A stretch of DNA of 64,000 bases from Bimuria novae-zelandiae CBS 107.79 (GCA_010015655.1 ML976667.1:623941-687940); one strand, 5' to 3'. Counted from the stretch's first letter, positions 52,701-64,000 are shown. The notes: generated by a model from the letters alone, not told the origin. Program-made: numbers and translations.

Positions 52701-52891
52701 AACCTTCGATGTCTGTCTTTGCTCCTATCACGCGATGCCCTCTCGGATTTTCCATGTCGCTCTGCGCTTCTGCCCCTGGCCGGTTTCTCTGAACGCGCTT
52801 GTTTTTCTGGTCTTGGCGGCTGTGTAGCAGGCTCCGCATTATCCTTTGGCTTTGGCCTAAAACTGGTAAACTTTGGGACACTGGAAGCCAT
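49724..52891 (-). CDS. NRDE2: NRDE2/Nrl1-family nuclear RNA surveillance protein
   Basis: A single-exon gene of 1055 residues. The N-terminal 260 residues are Arg/Lys/Glu-rich and disordered-looking, with GDRDILKYGGIDRRDVPVY and YVLGLPLNRKIDRE. The remaining 800 residues are a helical-repeat (HAT/TPR-like) solenoid. It opens with the family signature around RTKDHPEDLQAWFDLIEHQE, and includes ALRKSDGNESVQVKLYCGLM, WQKYLDFVQSSFAGFKYETC and HLPWCKTYMMMAFTHLG. In fission yeast Nrl1 works with the helicase Mtl1 in nuclear RNA processing and decay; NRDE2 binds MTR4 in animals. Nuclear location is expected. It is divergent from UTP10 with 485 bp between starts. Intact. Confidence 0.9.
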   Translation of the reverse strand: MASSVPKFTSFRPKPKDNAEPATQPPRPEKQARSEKPARGRSAERHGKSERASRDRSKDRHRRLEKPPRERVYEKHGIIEKDPPNLSRDAAPSKVFFSDRRGDRDILKYGGIDRRDVPVYRRSGYGYVLGLPLNRKIDRELSTDKAIVLTPATKRREDRLLTKKHVTRERTKAARLIRKSDGDEPDDVDGDFIALSTTRKRKRGKESDKEGGDPDYDYRGLRETDPKNPLDSDVEYESETVVDNGNSEITARNSELVRRTKDHPEDLQAWFDLIEHQEIMMLIGRSSTELRNADRKHLADVRTSIYEQALRKSDGNESVQVKLYCGLMTEAGRAWSETQLASKWSEILQKFPVNAELWQKYLDFVQSSFAGFKYETCKATFQKCLENMQLSSTAIDTNLYLYIFSRLTSMIHQAGYQELALAIWQALHEYHALAPFDTTLPVPEALQKFEEFWDSEVPRIGENNAKGWRSSDFDDGPPVDTKFFPLDDPDPKDAFLDNFRKQEIDSISKFRYPGRTTDEIGENDPFHTVLFSDVEPFLKLLPRSCEKPAILSAFLRFCSLPALIRHDPHGDQHVVDPFLHTEVHVAPQASSHGFIQLRSKYANCPMQRFQTTPRLLFDQGFPEIPGIVENGFVREMLNLLIDDIPDAESVGEYLLAFESKFFPSEAHKTAKRLLKTRPASLRLYNAYGLVESHRNNSAKADQVFSAALSMQNGSIPLSTPGSLELFYSWVWEALRSGNAKEALWRLVSPSGKIAKASIDLDESPNQAALLRGQRALGDTCERALLSENLCTAALATSLSAVLVYLSGNQNPESTLAAFEQLTKRFASHGLSQSPAAELHAQYIAEFLTYHAEHAPIVKPALLRETLEPLIASFPDNTVLLSVYAANEARFAIDDRVRSIMHQTTDDKSRTIVGWSFAIHYETLRGEIAGSTSHSIRALFKKAEDDAGVHCPALWKQHVLFELSEANKEREKRPRKRLRKDGKKSKEDLRVEEAVGRVRDTFFRGMTHLPWCKTYMMMAFTHLGKEFLSQEDLKKVYNVMVEKELRLYVEPEGDSA

Positions 52892-53376
52892 TCTCGGGCT
52901 GCCAAATCAATATCAACGAGTAGGTGAGAAATTGGTCGATGGGCTATCGGCTCGAACAGAGTGTATCTCTTCTAGGCTTCGAAAAACACGTGCGCAACGC
53001 AGCCGTGTGGGTGAGGATCGAACAGAGTGGCACGTGCCGCCAGGTCAACTTGGTTGAATGTGCAAGAGCGTATCTATCGGAGAGTGGGTTAGGTGCAAAA
53101 CCCACATGGTCGGATGCTTTAACGGCACATGTCTCACACGACAAGCTGTGTCGAGGTGGTGGACGAATGAACGATGGACATCGGCGGTGGCAGTCGGAGG
53201 TGAGCACAGACCATCGAAATCTTGGCTTGTACTGCTCCACCAAAAAAAGTTCTTGCGGTGCTTCAACAACAGTTCACTCTCCCGCGCCACGACATTCGTA
53301 AAGGCAGAACTCCTTCCGATGGGCCGTGGGACTATAATAAATTCTGCGCACACCCCATAAACGCCTTGTGCCCAGC
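52892..53376. promoter_or_regulatory. divergent promoter of NRDE2 and UTP10
   Basis: 485 bp separate two divergent genes, both for nuclear RNA-related proteins. No specific sites were assigned. Long frames here have no recognised motifs. Confidence 0.45.
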
Positions 53377-56300
53377 ATGACGTCCCTACAAAAGCAACTC
53401 GCGGCCATCGCGGCCACGAGCACCCACCAATTGGACTTGAAGGCACAGAAGCTCGCTCATGGGAAATCGCTGCTTTTTGAACCCCAGATCGCCGCTTCGC
53501 AGTCATTTGAGAACATATATCTCATCTGCTATGAAGGTTTCCGGGATCTTTGTGCGCTGGACCCGCGCTTCGTGCAGTTCTCACGGAGCTTGTTCAGCGA
53601 ACAGAGCAAGGTGGAAGACCGGACGCAAATGTCGCAGAAAGAGAATGAGAAGTTAGATGGAGTACTAGAAGCGTTCATCACCATGGTCGGCCCTCGGTTG
53701 CTCCTGAAGCCAGCCGAGAAGGCGTTGGAATGGCTGGTCAGAAGGTTCCGGTAGGCCAGATTCTAGGTGTAGCAATAAGCCAAAGCTAAGCAATTCTAGC
53801 ATACACGAGTACAACACCGAGTGTCTTGTAATGACATATCTTCCCTACCACGATACCCCGCAGTTCCTTGCGCTGCTGTCCATATTACCTCCGCAGCCGA
53901 AGCCTGCGTGGCGGTTCCTCCATCCCTACATACAGCCGCCCACCAACCCGCCGCGCCGCGTCATCGTTTATACTGCGACAAACACGCCGATCTTCTTCGA
54001 AGCGCTGCAAAACTACATGACGAAGGTTCTCCAAGCAGGCCACCAGGGACCCAGCTTACTTACGTTCTGGTCAACCGTGACAACCCAAGCCATTGATGGT
54101 ATTCTCGATTATAGTACCGGGAGCAGGGAGGTGAAGGACCAAAAAACCGAAGAATTGCTTCTGCGAATATTGCGAGTTTTGAATGCGTGCATGAGGAAAT
54201 CCAACGGCGCCGATGCCGTGACAGCCTGCTACATGATCGTTATCGTGCTAGTCACGAAGGCAAATTTGGAGGACAAAGCTCTCGATGCAATAATGGAGGC
54301 CGTCATTTTGAGTCGAGATGACGAGACGTCGGACGCATGCCTCATGTGTTTGGCAATAGTCGCTGAAGAGAGGGGACGCGTGCAATTACCGCCGGCGATA
54401 GGGAGGAGGTTGTTGAAGATTGCAGATCTGGGTCGGGCTCTGGTATCCCTTTCAAAAGGATGCCGCGTGGACCGCCTTGCGCTTGGTTGCGCTCTGACTT
54501 GCCTCGAAGGAATAGATGGGTCTGAAAAAAAACAGCAGTCTTTCAAGGACATTGTCGAGGCAAATTTGCTCGATGACCCGCAGCTGTCAGTGGCTCTATC
54601 GGGCCTGCTCCAAGTGGTTCAAAGAAGCGAACGCAGCTCGCCCCAGCATAGCCAGCTCATTGACTTCGCTTCAGCGTTGAGCGAGAATTCAAACACTGGG
54701 CGTATCGTCGCCAAGGTTGCCCAACAGCATAACCTAGATTTGGAGTCGCTGGGATTGGTGGCTGGCCAGTCTCTTACCGTCAACGAGACCGCGGATCTTG
54801 ATGACGAAGACGAGGAAATGCCCGATGCGGAAGAGGAGGAAAAGACTCATATCTCGATATTGCCACCTGAGATATTAGAGACAAGTTTCCTTAGTGAAAG
54901 GTCGGCGGGATCATTCCAGGACACACTTGCTCTTTTCGAGCAGGCTGTTTCGTTGAATCGACCTAAGCAATTCTTGGACGCACCACCACTCCAGCGAAAT
55001 GCAGCCTCTAGCAAACCTCTGTTCCTCAGCTTCCTGATTCGAACTTGGTGCAGCTCTTCATCGGTTAAAGCTCGAGCTGCAGCTCTCCGTGCAACGGCAT
55101 CTCTTATCAAATCCATGGACCAGCCGACAAATCTACAACATGTTATCCCACATTTGCTGTACGCGCTTGCAGACCCGTCTGCGATTATCCGTCGATCTGC
55201 GGCTGCCTGTGCTTCGGCACTATCAGCCTCAAGTCAGGGAAGCAAAGTATGGGCGTCCTCCGATCTGTACGATACTGCATTCCCAAAAGCTTCACAGCTC
55301 TCGCCGGAACAAGGATCAGAGTTTTTCACCGCCTACCTTGTCCCTGTACTTGAAGAATGCGTCATGGATGCCAGCTTCCTCATCACAAGTCTCAGAGAAG
55401 CGCTAGAGGGGTTACACTCGAAAGGCTCGAAAAATGGGTTGAAGTCCGCGACAAGAGGCCCACTGGTCGCATTCCTGGCGACACATACAGCTTCGACACC
55501 TCTACTTGCCCTGCGCCTACGCCTTCTTCCTCTGTTCCGGTCGTCTGCCAAAAGTTTTATCGAGGCTCGCAAGAGCACAGTATTGCCCATGGTTCGTACC
55601 TGGTGCTCGGAGTCGGAAGCCGAGGTCACCCAGCGATGGCAATACAAGTCTACTGACATGGTTGATCCTGACCGGACACACCTTGACGCACTCTTACCGA
55701 AGGAGGCCGAGAGTGTGCAACTGGTGCACGAAATCATCTCGGGTCGGATGAACAAAGAGCGGACGCAGCTCATGGAAAAGGCATTCGATTGGCTCAATGA
55801 GAATTTTAGGAAAATGAAGGCAGAGTCACGCCTCGAAGCTGGACAGCGTCTCCTAGATCTGGCATTACAAGAGAGCGAGACTGGATATAAAGCTTTATCC
55901 CGAGGTCGCGCGGTGGAAACCCTTCGCAACGTTCGCTTGGACACTGCAACCCTGGTTGCATTCATTGAAAGTGTTCCATCCTCGTTGCAAATGGCGGAAG
56001 GACCTCCGACGAAGAAGCGAAGAAGGACAAGTCGCAACGAAATGGCGCGTGCAGAATTCCAGACTCCGGACGAAGTCTCTCGAGTGCTTCGGAGACTCAC
56101 CCTAGTGTTAGAGTTGATTGACAGCTCTAATCCCGCCGAGCACACTGCCCTCTTCAAGAACTTGTTCACTGCCCTCGATGACCTTCAACAATTGAAGCAG
56201 CAATCTGGCTCCGATCTGGTCTATCTTCAAAGCCTGATCTTTAGCTCCCTGACGCCCATGGTGAACCGACTCAAGGAAGAAAAGGAGTCCTCTCAAGCTC

Positions 56301-58736
56301 AAGCGGCAGTGCGAGCCGATATACTCATTGATTGCATACGACACTCTACGAGTCCTCAGGTTCAGAATGCTGCACTACTGCTCATAGGAAGCCTGGCATC
56401 CTGGGTACCCGAGATGATCTTGCACAATTTGATGCCCATTTTCACGTTCATCGGCAGCTCCCTCCTCCGTCAGCACGACGACTACTCAGCACACGTCGTC
56501 GATCAGACCATCGCGCATGTTGTCCCGCAATTAGCTTCTTCTCTGCGGTCAAAGCATAAAAACTTCCTCATCGGTGTCGCTGATCTGCTGCTGAGCTTCA
56601 CCGCGGCTTTCGAACACATTCCTCTACATCGCCGAATGAAGTTGTTCTCTGAATTAGCCAGGACCTTGGGACCCGATGACTCCTTACCAGCTATTGTTGC
56701 GCTCCTCGTGGACAGATACCCTAACAATAAGGTCCAACACAGATTTTCTACGGATTTGATCGTTTCTTTCGAACCACTCGCAGCGCTCCAAACGTTCAAA
56801 GGCTATCTCGGTCTGATTGAGGAGGCAGCTGGTGCAAAATACCAGCGCAAAACTTCCGAAACATTGTTCAGCTTGAACGAAAAATCAGCTGCCGACTTTG
56901 AGCAGACCTTGAACAACTTTCTCACCTCGCTTGCGGACCTCGCTTCGGAAGACAAGTTGAAGAACCATGCCAGAAGAGCGTTCAAGCGCAGAACAGATGC
57001 TACCGTTCCTCGGACAGTGTTCGCATCCATCGTAGAGACCGTTATTAGGATCTCGAAGAGCGTGAAAAATCAGCCCAAGCTGTATCAAAGTTGCAGCAGT
57101 GTGCTTGGGAAGTGCTTGGATCTCCTACCAACTCCCGATTTGATCAAATCCACCGAGCTTCTGTTGGAGAAGCACGATCGCGAGGTCCAGATTGCCGCTA
57201 TCAAGTCGGTTGAACATCGAGCGACCACCGTCCTTCAGAGCGACAAGCCGTCTGTCTCATCGCTGGTGGAATTCATACCCAACCTCGACAGGCTTCTCCA
57301 GCAAGCTGACGATACGGACGTCAAGCGAATCATCATCGGCTGCATCGACAGCGTTCTTGGCAGATTTGGCAAGAGAGACACATCAGCTGTCGCTGCCGTG
57401 GCACAGACAATCGCAGGGTCTCAAGGTCTGTCAAGTAACGACAATCAAACCCGCATCTTGTCTCTGGTATGCCTCACGTCGATTATCGATGTTTTGGAAG
57501 AAGAGGCTCTCTCTCTTTTACCGAGCATCCTACCCGTGGCGTTCGAATATCTTGGAGCTGCTATCGAGGAGGAAAATGTGTCCCTGCACAACGCAGTGTA
57601 TACACTGCTCGCCAACGCAGTGCAACGGCTTGGATTCATGTTCTCTCGCGATTACCTCATCCCAGTGTTCAAGCTCTCGCAGCAATCAGCAGTGGGTGAT
57701 CTTGACGAAGAATGCGACGAAGAGCGAGGCCAATTCTTAGAAAAAGTATCGCAACATCTGGAAAGTCAGGAAATTTTCACTGCTATCAAGTCCACGTGGA
57801 GCAATGCTTTACAGCAGGGATCGGAGGTCAGTTTATGCCAGGGTAAACCGAGTCATTGAAGCTAACTGAATGTAGGCGGTAGAAGAACAGCTCAAGCTGA
57901 TGCGGTCCACTATCGAAAGTCGAACAAAGTCCCAGCTAGTCAAGGCCAGCTCCACTCTCTTCGGACTCTTGCTGGATATGTTCAAGTTCAGGGACAATGT
58001 TGCTGACAGCGATGATTATGATGACGAAGAGGTTGGGCAGCTGGAAGGAACCCTTGTCGACGCGATGATCGCTATGACTCTGAAGCTCAACGACCAGACT
58101 TTCCGACCGTTCTTCTCCCAGCTGGTGGATCAAGCAGCGTCGTCCTCGATCACATTTTACAAATTCGTTGCAGCCTTCTTCGACAAGTTCAAGGCCATTG
58201 CAACACAGTATTCGAGTTACATCATTGATCATGCTTCGAAGCTGCTCACATCACTCGCAAAGGAGAAGGAAGAATCAGAGCTTCGCGCAGCCGTTCTCGC
58301 TGCTCTCCAGAAGACGTTCCAGCATGACCAAGAAGGCTTCTGGCAAGCACCTAACCATTTTGGCGCCATCCTGGAGCCTTTGATGTCCCAGCTCACCATC
58401 TTTGTTCCCGAACAGATCGCGAATGCCGTAAACCCGGCCATCGTCGAACTCGCAGCATCATCGTCTTCTTCCACAGACAACCACCGCGAAATGAACGGTG
58501 TGTTACTCAAGTATATGCGTGCAGAAGAGGCGCACACACGATTGGCGACAATCAAGTGTGAGCAGGCGCTCACGGAGCGCTTGGGCGAAGAGTGGCTTGG
58601 TCTGCTACCCGAGATGCTGCCGTTCATCAGTGAGGCGAGGGAGGACGATGATGAGATGGTGGAGCGGGAGACGCAACGATGGATTAGCAAGATCGAGGAG
58701 AAGCTGGGCGAGGATCTGGACGCCATGCTGCAGTAG
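53377..58736 (+). CDS. UTP10: Utp10/HEATR1, SSU processome component
   Basis: Exons 53377-53750, 53800-57826 and 57876-58736, all in phase, give 1753 residues, the usual length for Utp10. It starts MTSLQKQLAAIAATSTHQLD; the family N-terminus continues with HEYNTECLVMTYLPYHDTPQ across the first junction. The middle is HEAT-repeat solenoid with an acidic patch (DDEDEEMPDAEEEEK) and a basic patch (PPTKKRRRTSR). The last 300 residues form the BP28 C-terminal domain (KASSTLFGLLLDMFKFRDN and HFGAILEPLMSQL). Utp10 belongs to the t-UTP/UtpA subcomplex. It acts in the nucleolus in pre-18S rRNA processing and rDNA transcription. Both introns are short (49 nt). Intact. Confidence 0.93.
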
Positions 58737-59085
58737 TGGAGATATACCCAATCAAACGATTTGTAACGTTCATTCATTTGTTATCTGCATGAACATGATG
58801 GCTTGTATCCCGATGGTGACGAGGCTTGATGCCTCTCACGTAAAACCGAAAGCTGGCTATACAATATTAAGTTAACAACCAAAGTTTAGCCTTTGTATTA
58901 TCTATCCTAGGGTTACTTGTTACGTTTTATTGCTATAAACTCTGGCTTACGTGAGAGGATGCGTGGTGGTGCGATGCGGCAAGCCTCGCTCAGGCACGGC
59001 TCCACCCGCGTACGTTCCACCACAACGGCGCGCCATATACGCCCGCATCTCCAGCACCAACAACGGTCGCCTCTCCCACAACGCC
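58737..59085. other. intergenic
   Basis: 3' region of UTP10 and leader of the next gene. The frame upstream of ATG 59086 is open from 58951 but has no conserved look. Confidence 0.4.
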
Positions 59086-60862
59086 ATGTCCGCGGGCGCC
59101 TCCCCAGCCTCGAGCACCACCGACGTCGACCGCGACTACGATGTCGCCGCCGACACGGACGCGCCGCCGCAGCTGAGCGCGCTCTTCCTCATTCGCTTTG
59201 ATAAGAAAGTCGGGTACGTCACCTAGAAGCTCGCACGCCCTTGCTCTCCCCCCAATGCGCGCATCTCTCCCCCGCATACACATGCTAATGCGAAACCGCA
59301 GCTACACAATCGCGTGGAAGCGCTCGAACGTAAACGTCGAGCTCGACGGCGCCGTCGAATACAAGTCGCTTCCCTCCGGGCTGCACACGCTCACATCCGA
59401 CCTTGTGTATTTCGTGCACGAGGGGTACGCGGGGCTGAGTGCGTTCGCGAAGGCGGATGCTGGGGCCGAAGAGCGAAATGCGCAGTTCGTTAGCGTGGGC
59501 ATACTGGTTAGTCGGGAGTATGGGAGGTTGGGAAGGAGTTGGCTGCTTGCGAGTAGGTTGAGGCAGTTGGCGGAGACGCTGGCGGAGGATGCGGAGAAGA
59601 CGGGGGTGTTGGAGGCGTTTTGGGAAGAGCGGAGGAGTGGTGGGGATAAGAGTAAGGCGGGGCCGTCGAAGAGTGAGGGCGATGGGAATGAGAATGGAAA
59701 GAAGGGGAGGAAGAGGGCGCTGAGCACGCTCACGTCGGTGGTGCCGAGCGAGACGGGACTGCCGGCGGATCACCCGGCGCTGTCGATGGTGAAGTACGTC
59801 GAGGTCTTTGGGCCGTTGGTGTTTAGGCTGCAGCAGGCTGCGCTTTTGAGGAAGAGGATTCTGTTCGTTGGGACGCCGCCTGTGCGGACGTGTTGCGAGT
59901 TTGGTGAGTCTTTACATCTCACTACTTTAGAATGAGCTGCTAACAAGACAGTGTACAATTTGTCCGTACTATCGAGCATACCACCACACGCAGCCGATCT
60001 GCTGTCCCCAGGCACAGAAGCGCTCCTCCGTCTTCCCGCACTCTTTTCTATCGGCGTACACGATATCCCCGAACTCGAACAACTACAAACACAAAAGGGA
60101 ACCGGCTCGACACAGACGGGTGAAGATATCCCAAGTCAGGGATGGGTTGCATGTACAACAGACGAGATCATCACAACGAAGAAAAAGCTCTTCGATATCG
60201 TGGTGAAAATGCCGGAAACATATGACGCGCCTCCACAGAAGAAGGTGTGGCCGATCATGAAGACTTCGAATGGCACACAGATCAAAGCCAGCCAGCGGGA
60301 TCTACGGCGGTGGAAGATGTTGCAGCGGGAAATGTGGAAGCAGAGGCGATCGTCGAGCGACGAAGCAGACGAAGACGATCAAGCGCCATTGATCAGACCT
60401 CAGGATGAGGAAGACGATGGCCTAGACGCTGTGGTCGATGATATCGTCGAGCCCACGACCTGGCCGCAGCTCGCCTACAATGGATTCATGTGGTGGGCAT
60501 CGGCTGGCGAGCAGCACTCATTTACAACCGCAGAGCGAGACCGTGACCGCGACCTCCTCGGTGATTTATCAGACTACGCGGATTCCCTCCCGACGGCGAT
60601 TATAGCGTACTTTCACCGCTCAACGACACTGCTCATACAGAATCTCAATGGCTTCATCGAGAGATCAGACGACGAGGAGACGGAGGAAGACGACGGAACG
60701 CTCTTGTTGGACAAGGGCGACGTATCGCGCATGGGCCTTGATACGTGGAGCGAAGCGGACCGGGCGTTTCTCTCCGACTTCAGCTGGATGTGGTATGGGC
60801 GGGTCATGGACGTCCGGGGCACGGCGGTTGATTGCTGCGGTGTGAGGATACCCGTTTTCTAG
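59086..60862 (+). CDS. LCHN/DENN-like protein (DUF2347/DUF4484)
   Basis: Exons 59086-59213, 59302-59903 and 59952-60862 join in phase for 546 residues. The start MSAGASPASS was chosen as the ATG nearest the conserved part. Motifs are LSALFLIRFDKKVGYTIAWK across the first junction, LEFKSLPSGLHT-type sequence (VEYKSLPSGLHTLTSDLVYF), VHEGYAGLSAF, SREYGRLGRSWLLASRL, YVEVFGPLVFRLQQAALLRK with RILF, and the late SFTTAERDRDRDLLGDLSDY. This is the LCHN (DENND11)/Anr2-like family, thought to carry a divergent DENN domain that would act on Rab-type GTPases. Two charged, probably disordered inserts lie near 59640-59740 and 60330-60440. Intact. Confidence 0.8.
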
Positions 60863-61281
60863 CGCGTTCCCAGTGAATTGATGCCGCCTTCGAATACTGC
60901 TTGGTTTATTTTAAAGCGAACATATTGGTTCGTGTTACGCTGGTCAGCTGCGTATCTACGTATGTATTGCTTCCAGACGTACTGCATTTACATGCAGTGC
61001 ATCTTTGTCATACACGTACTCGCCTGCATGGATGGTTGTTGGAGTAACTTGGCTCGGGGACCGGGGCGCCACCCCGTTCTGTGAAGGGTGCGAGTACGCG
61101 AGTTGTGCGAGCAACTTGCAGCGCCTCCCCGCCGGCAGAATACAGTAGCGGGTGTCAAACGTCAAGTGTCAGTCCATGCATGATCATCATCGCTACTTTA
61201 CATGCAAATGCAGATTTCTGTGAAGGCCGTGGAGCGTCCCAGCAATATACCATTCGTATCTGAGGTTGACGTGCGCCGGAT

Positions 61282-61291
61282 CCGATTTCGG
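61282..61291. promoter_or_regulatory. candidate Leu3/LeuB site CCG-N4-CGG
   Basis: CCGATTTCGG fits the everted CCGN4CGG half-sites bound by Leu3-type Zn2Cys6 regulators, which respond to 2-isopropylmalate, the product of LEU4. It lies about 300 bp before the start codon. A 6-base specific match can occur by chance. Confidence 0.4.
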
Positions 61292-61420
61292 CGCAGGGAT
61301 GTGCCCCGCAGTAAATGGGAAAATGGTGCGGGGCACACTTGTGGGTGGTTTTTTGAGGCACCTGTTCGTCATAAAGCGTCGGCTTAGTTCCGAAATCTTT
61401 TTGGGACCAACAGTCAGCGT

Positions 61421-61427
61421 TGAGTCA
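61421..61427. promoter_or_regulatory. candidate Gcn4/CPC1 site TGAGTCA
   Basis: An exact TGA(C/G)TCA general-amino-acid-control site 165 bp before the LEU4 start. A weaker TGACTC lies at 61512-61517. Confidence 0.5.
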
Positions 61428-61591
61428 ATCGTAGAGTGCCTATTCGCCTTTTCCCTGCGCTCCCTGTACCGCTTAGTCTTTTAACACAAACACGACACGT
61501 CGCTGGCGCTTTGACTCGGGTTGTGTAGCTCAAGCTTATTGCTTCCGATATAAATTGACGAGCATTAGAGAAGGAAAGAGCGACTGACACA

Positions 61592-63643
61592 ATGCCGATG
61601 CTCAAGGAGCCGTGGAAGAAGTACAAGGCGTTTCAGCCGCTGAATCTGCCAGACCGGTCATGGCCGAGCAAGACAATTGAGAAGCCGCCGCGGTGGCTGT
61701 CCACGGATTTGAGAGATGGCAACCAGAGTCTAGTCGACCCCATGGTGAGTCAAGACCAATGGCATAAAATGCGCTCGCAACTTCCTCATATTCCATCTTG
61801 CCACCTTTCCGCGACGTGTGCTGACTGCCGCAGGACGGCGAGCAAAAATGGAACTACTTCCAGATGCTCGTGAAGCTCGGCTACAAAGAGATCGAAGTCT
61901 CCTTCCCCTCCGCCTCGCAGACCGACTTCGACTTCACACAGCGCCTGATCCGCACGCCCGGCATTGTCCCCGACGATGTCTGGGTGCAGGTCCTGTCGCC
62001 ATGCCGCAAAGAGCTCATCCGCCGCACCGTCGACTCCCTCAAGGGCGCGAAGAAGGCTATCCTCCACCTGTACCTCGCGACCTCACCGTGCTTCCAGAAC
62101 ATCGTGTTCAACATGAACAACGCCGAAACCAAAGCCCTCGCCGTTGAGTGCACAAAATACGCACGCTCAATCACAAAGGACGACCCGGAGACAGCCGGGA
62201 CGGAGTGGGCATATGAATTCTCGCCAGAGACATTCTCAGATTCGTCACCGGAGTTCGTGGTGGAAGTGTGCGAGGCTGTGAAGGCGGCGTGGGAGCCCAG
62301 CGTGGAGAACCCGATCATTTTCAACCTGCCCGCGACGGTCGAGCTGAGCACTCCGAACGTATACGCAGACCAGATTGAGTACTTTTGCAAGAACATAACA
62401 GAGCGGGAGAAGATCAGCGTCAGTCTGCACCCACACAACGACCGAGGGTGTGCGGTTGCGGCGGCGGAACTGGCACAGATGGCAGGTGCAGACCGGGTCG
62501 AGGGCACGCTGTTTGGAAACGGCGAGCGGACTGGCAATGTCGACTTGGTGACGCTGGCGCTGAACCTGTATACGCAGGGCATCCATCCCGGCATCGACTT
62601 TTCCGACATCAAATCCGTCATTGACATGGTGGAGTCGTCTAACAAAATCCCAATACACCCCAGACAACCATACGGAGGCCAGCTGGTAGTGTGCGCTTTT
62701 AGCGGCTCTCATCAAGATGCTATCAAGAAGGGCTTCCAGAAGCGGAAACAAGAAGGCGCAACATCAGAAAGCCCGTGGCAGGTCCCGTACCTGCCGCTCG
62801 ATCCTCAGGATATCGGGCGAACTTACGAAGCCATCATCCGTGTCAACTCGCAGAGTGGAAAGGGTGGTGTCGCCTGGATCATTCAACGCCAGCTGGAGCT
62901 CGACCTGCCGCGCGGATTGCAAATCGCCTTCTCGAAGATTGTGCAGCGCGAGACCGACACGCTCGGCCGCGAACTCCTGCCCACTGAGATCGTCAAGCTG
63001 TTCGAAAACGCCTACCACCTCAAGCACAACCCGCGCTTCGCCCTCATCGATTACGACATCTCCGCCGACCGATCCAAGTCGCCCGCGCCGCCAGAGGCAG
63101 GTAAGACCGCTTCTTCACGCAACCTGCGACGTCTGTTCCGCGGTGTCATCGAGATCGACGGGCAGGAGCACCGCATCCAGGGTACGGGTAATGGTGCGAT
63201 TTCGTCTCTGGCCGACGCGCTCAGGAATATGGGCATCGATCTAGACGTCGCCGATTACAAGGAGCATACGATCGGTACGAACAAGGACGCGAAGGCCGCC
63301 ACGTACATAGAATGTACGGCGGCGGGAAGCAAGCAGAGAGTCTGGGGTGTGGGCATTCACCAGGATGTCGTCCAGGCTTCTTTGATTGCTCTGCTGTCTG
63401 CGGCGTCTACGGTGAGTAAATATTCTCGAGAGTTTTAAAGTGATGTGGTACTAATTCTTGCAGTTCCTCTCATCACGGCCTTCATCACCAGTTCCGTTCC
63501 GGCCCAAGCGCTCAAACACGAACGATCTACCCAGCCCCTCATCAAGTCCCGGCAAGAACAACAACGGCAACCAAGACGACAAGGACGTAGAAACTAGTCC
63601 TCTGGTGAATCGTCTGGAGGCCAGCGTTAACGGTACGCACTAG
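61592..63643 (+). CDS. LEU4: 2-isopropylmalate synthase
   Basis: Exons 61592-61744, 61834-63411 and 63464-63643, in phase, encode 636 residues. The enzyme condenses acetyl-CoA and 2-oxoisovalerate, the first committed step of leucine synthesis. The catalytic TIM barrel shows [15 protein letters not shown] (the first junction falls after this Met), [37 protein letters not shown] with the metal-binding HPHND, and [15 protein letters not shown]. The C-terminal regulatory domain for leucine feedback spans roughly residues 440-580 ([20 protein letters not shown]). The last exon adds a Ser/Pro/Asn-rich tail. No clear mitochondrial presequence is seen at [20 protein letters not shown]. Upstream sites suggest Gcn4- and Leu3-type control. 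Confidence 0.95.
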
Positions 63644-64000
63644 GCAACGAAAATGAATTAAAATGGGAAGAATATGCTGTGAGCGCAATGCGCTACGAGG
63701 AAAATGAAGGGGTTTGTCTGCATTCAAGGGGCGTCCTGCTTTTTCTAAATTTGCATTGGCAGTTGTGTGTTGCATGTGAGAGGGCGGCGTATACAAGGAT
63801 AAAAAAATATGCGTAGTTAAGTTCCATTCGTGTTCCCTCCTGACACTGGCATGAAAGAAGCCGAGTGCGGTATGCTTCTTTATTTCTCACACACCATAGA
63901 ACTGGGCGTGTAGGCCCAAGCTCCCTTGGGATTTGATAGGCACGTAGTGATTCTATCCAACCCATCTCCGCGAATGGTTGTGAGTCACACCACGTCCGGG
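63644..64000. other. intergenic, downstream of LEU4
   Basis: 3' region. No further gene recognised before the window ends. Confidence 0.4.

Larger units (their letters stand above)
60863..61591. other. upstream region of LEU4
   Basis: No gene was seen. The stretch holds the candidate Leu3-like and Gcn4-like sites listed separately. Confidence 0.5.

Noticed and set aside
55333..56169. 278-codon minus-strand frame inside UTP10
   Set aside because: Ser/Arg-rich antisense shadow of a long, well-supported exon.
61881..62645. 254-codon minus-strand frame inside LEU4
   Set aside because: Shadow of the conserved LEU4 barrel; no independent support.
1..64000. tRNA or rRNA genes
   Set aside because: Scanning for A/B-box-like and cloverleaf patterns by eye gave only chance matches within coding sequence; tRNAscan-SE would be decisive.

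Overview
The window looks like nuclear DNA of a filamentous ascomycete (Pezizomycotina; Dothideomycetes is plausible but not proven). Three things point there: genes split by short introns (mostly 44-90 nt, GT...AG with CTAAC/CTAAT-like branch sites); fungus-specific families (Zn2Cys6 regulator, HET domain, NACHT-type NLR, CPS1/DIP2-like adenylating protein, DUF1264); and an AT-rich Fot1/pogo transposon carrying G:C to A:T changes typical of repeat-induced point mutation (RIP). I saw no tRNA, rRNA, CRISPR or viral sequence.

Layout. 1-11 kb is accessory and partly decayed: a DUF1264 pseudogene, a short inverted-repeat element, a small membrane protein, a seven-exon Zn2Cys6 regulator divergent from a frameshifted old-yellow-enzyme gene, a sugar-transporter remnant, a 65-residue two-exon membrane protein, a small secreted cysteine protein and an SDR oxidoreductase. 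13.5-17.4 kb holds two transporters: an APC permease and an MCT-type MFS. 17.6-25.3 kb is a mobile-element island: a G30 tract inside a hairpin, an NLR gene broken by a frameshift, two in-frame stops and an 858-bp hAT-like element, a small secreted protein, a RIP-degraded 1.9-kb Fot1/pogo element, and a 161-bp MITE with the same ends as the hAT-like element.

26-35.6 kb is intact: the large CPS1/DIP2-like protein, divergent from a peroxisomal acyl-CoA thioesterase ending in SKL, plus three small unknown proteins. After 3.7 kb without a convincing gene come a ferric-reductase-type flavocytochrome (39.4-41.2 kb), a HET-domain pseudogene and two divergent broken carboxylesterases (43.9-47.9 kb). 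48-64 kb is housekeeping: a secreted beta-propeller protein, NRDE2/Nrl1, the ribosome-biogenesis protein Utp10, an LCHN/DENN-like protein and 2-isopropylmalate synthase (LEU4) with Gcn4-like and Leu3-like sites upstream.

How it fits together. The 3' third is conserved core genome. The first two thirds mix core genes with self/non-self recognition genes (NLR, HET), secreted hydrolases and transposons, many of them broken. The cleanest result is the hAT-like insertion: its 8-bp target duplication can be read directly, and removing the element plus one duplication puts the two NLR halves back in one frame. A second element with the same ends and its own 8-bp duplication lies 4.5 kb away. No clearly new multi-gene system was found; the mobile-element family and several small unknown genes are the best leads.
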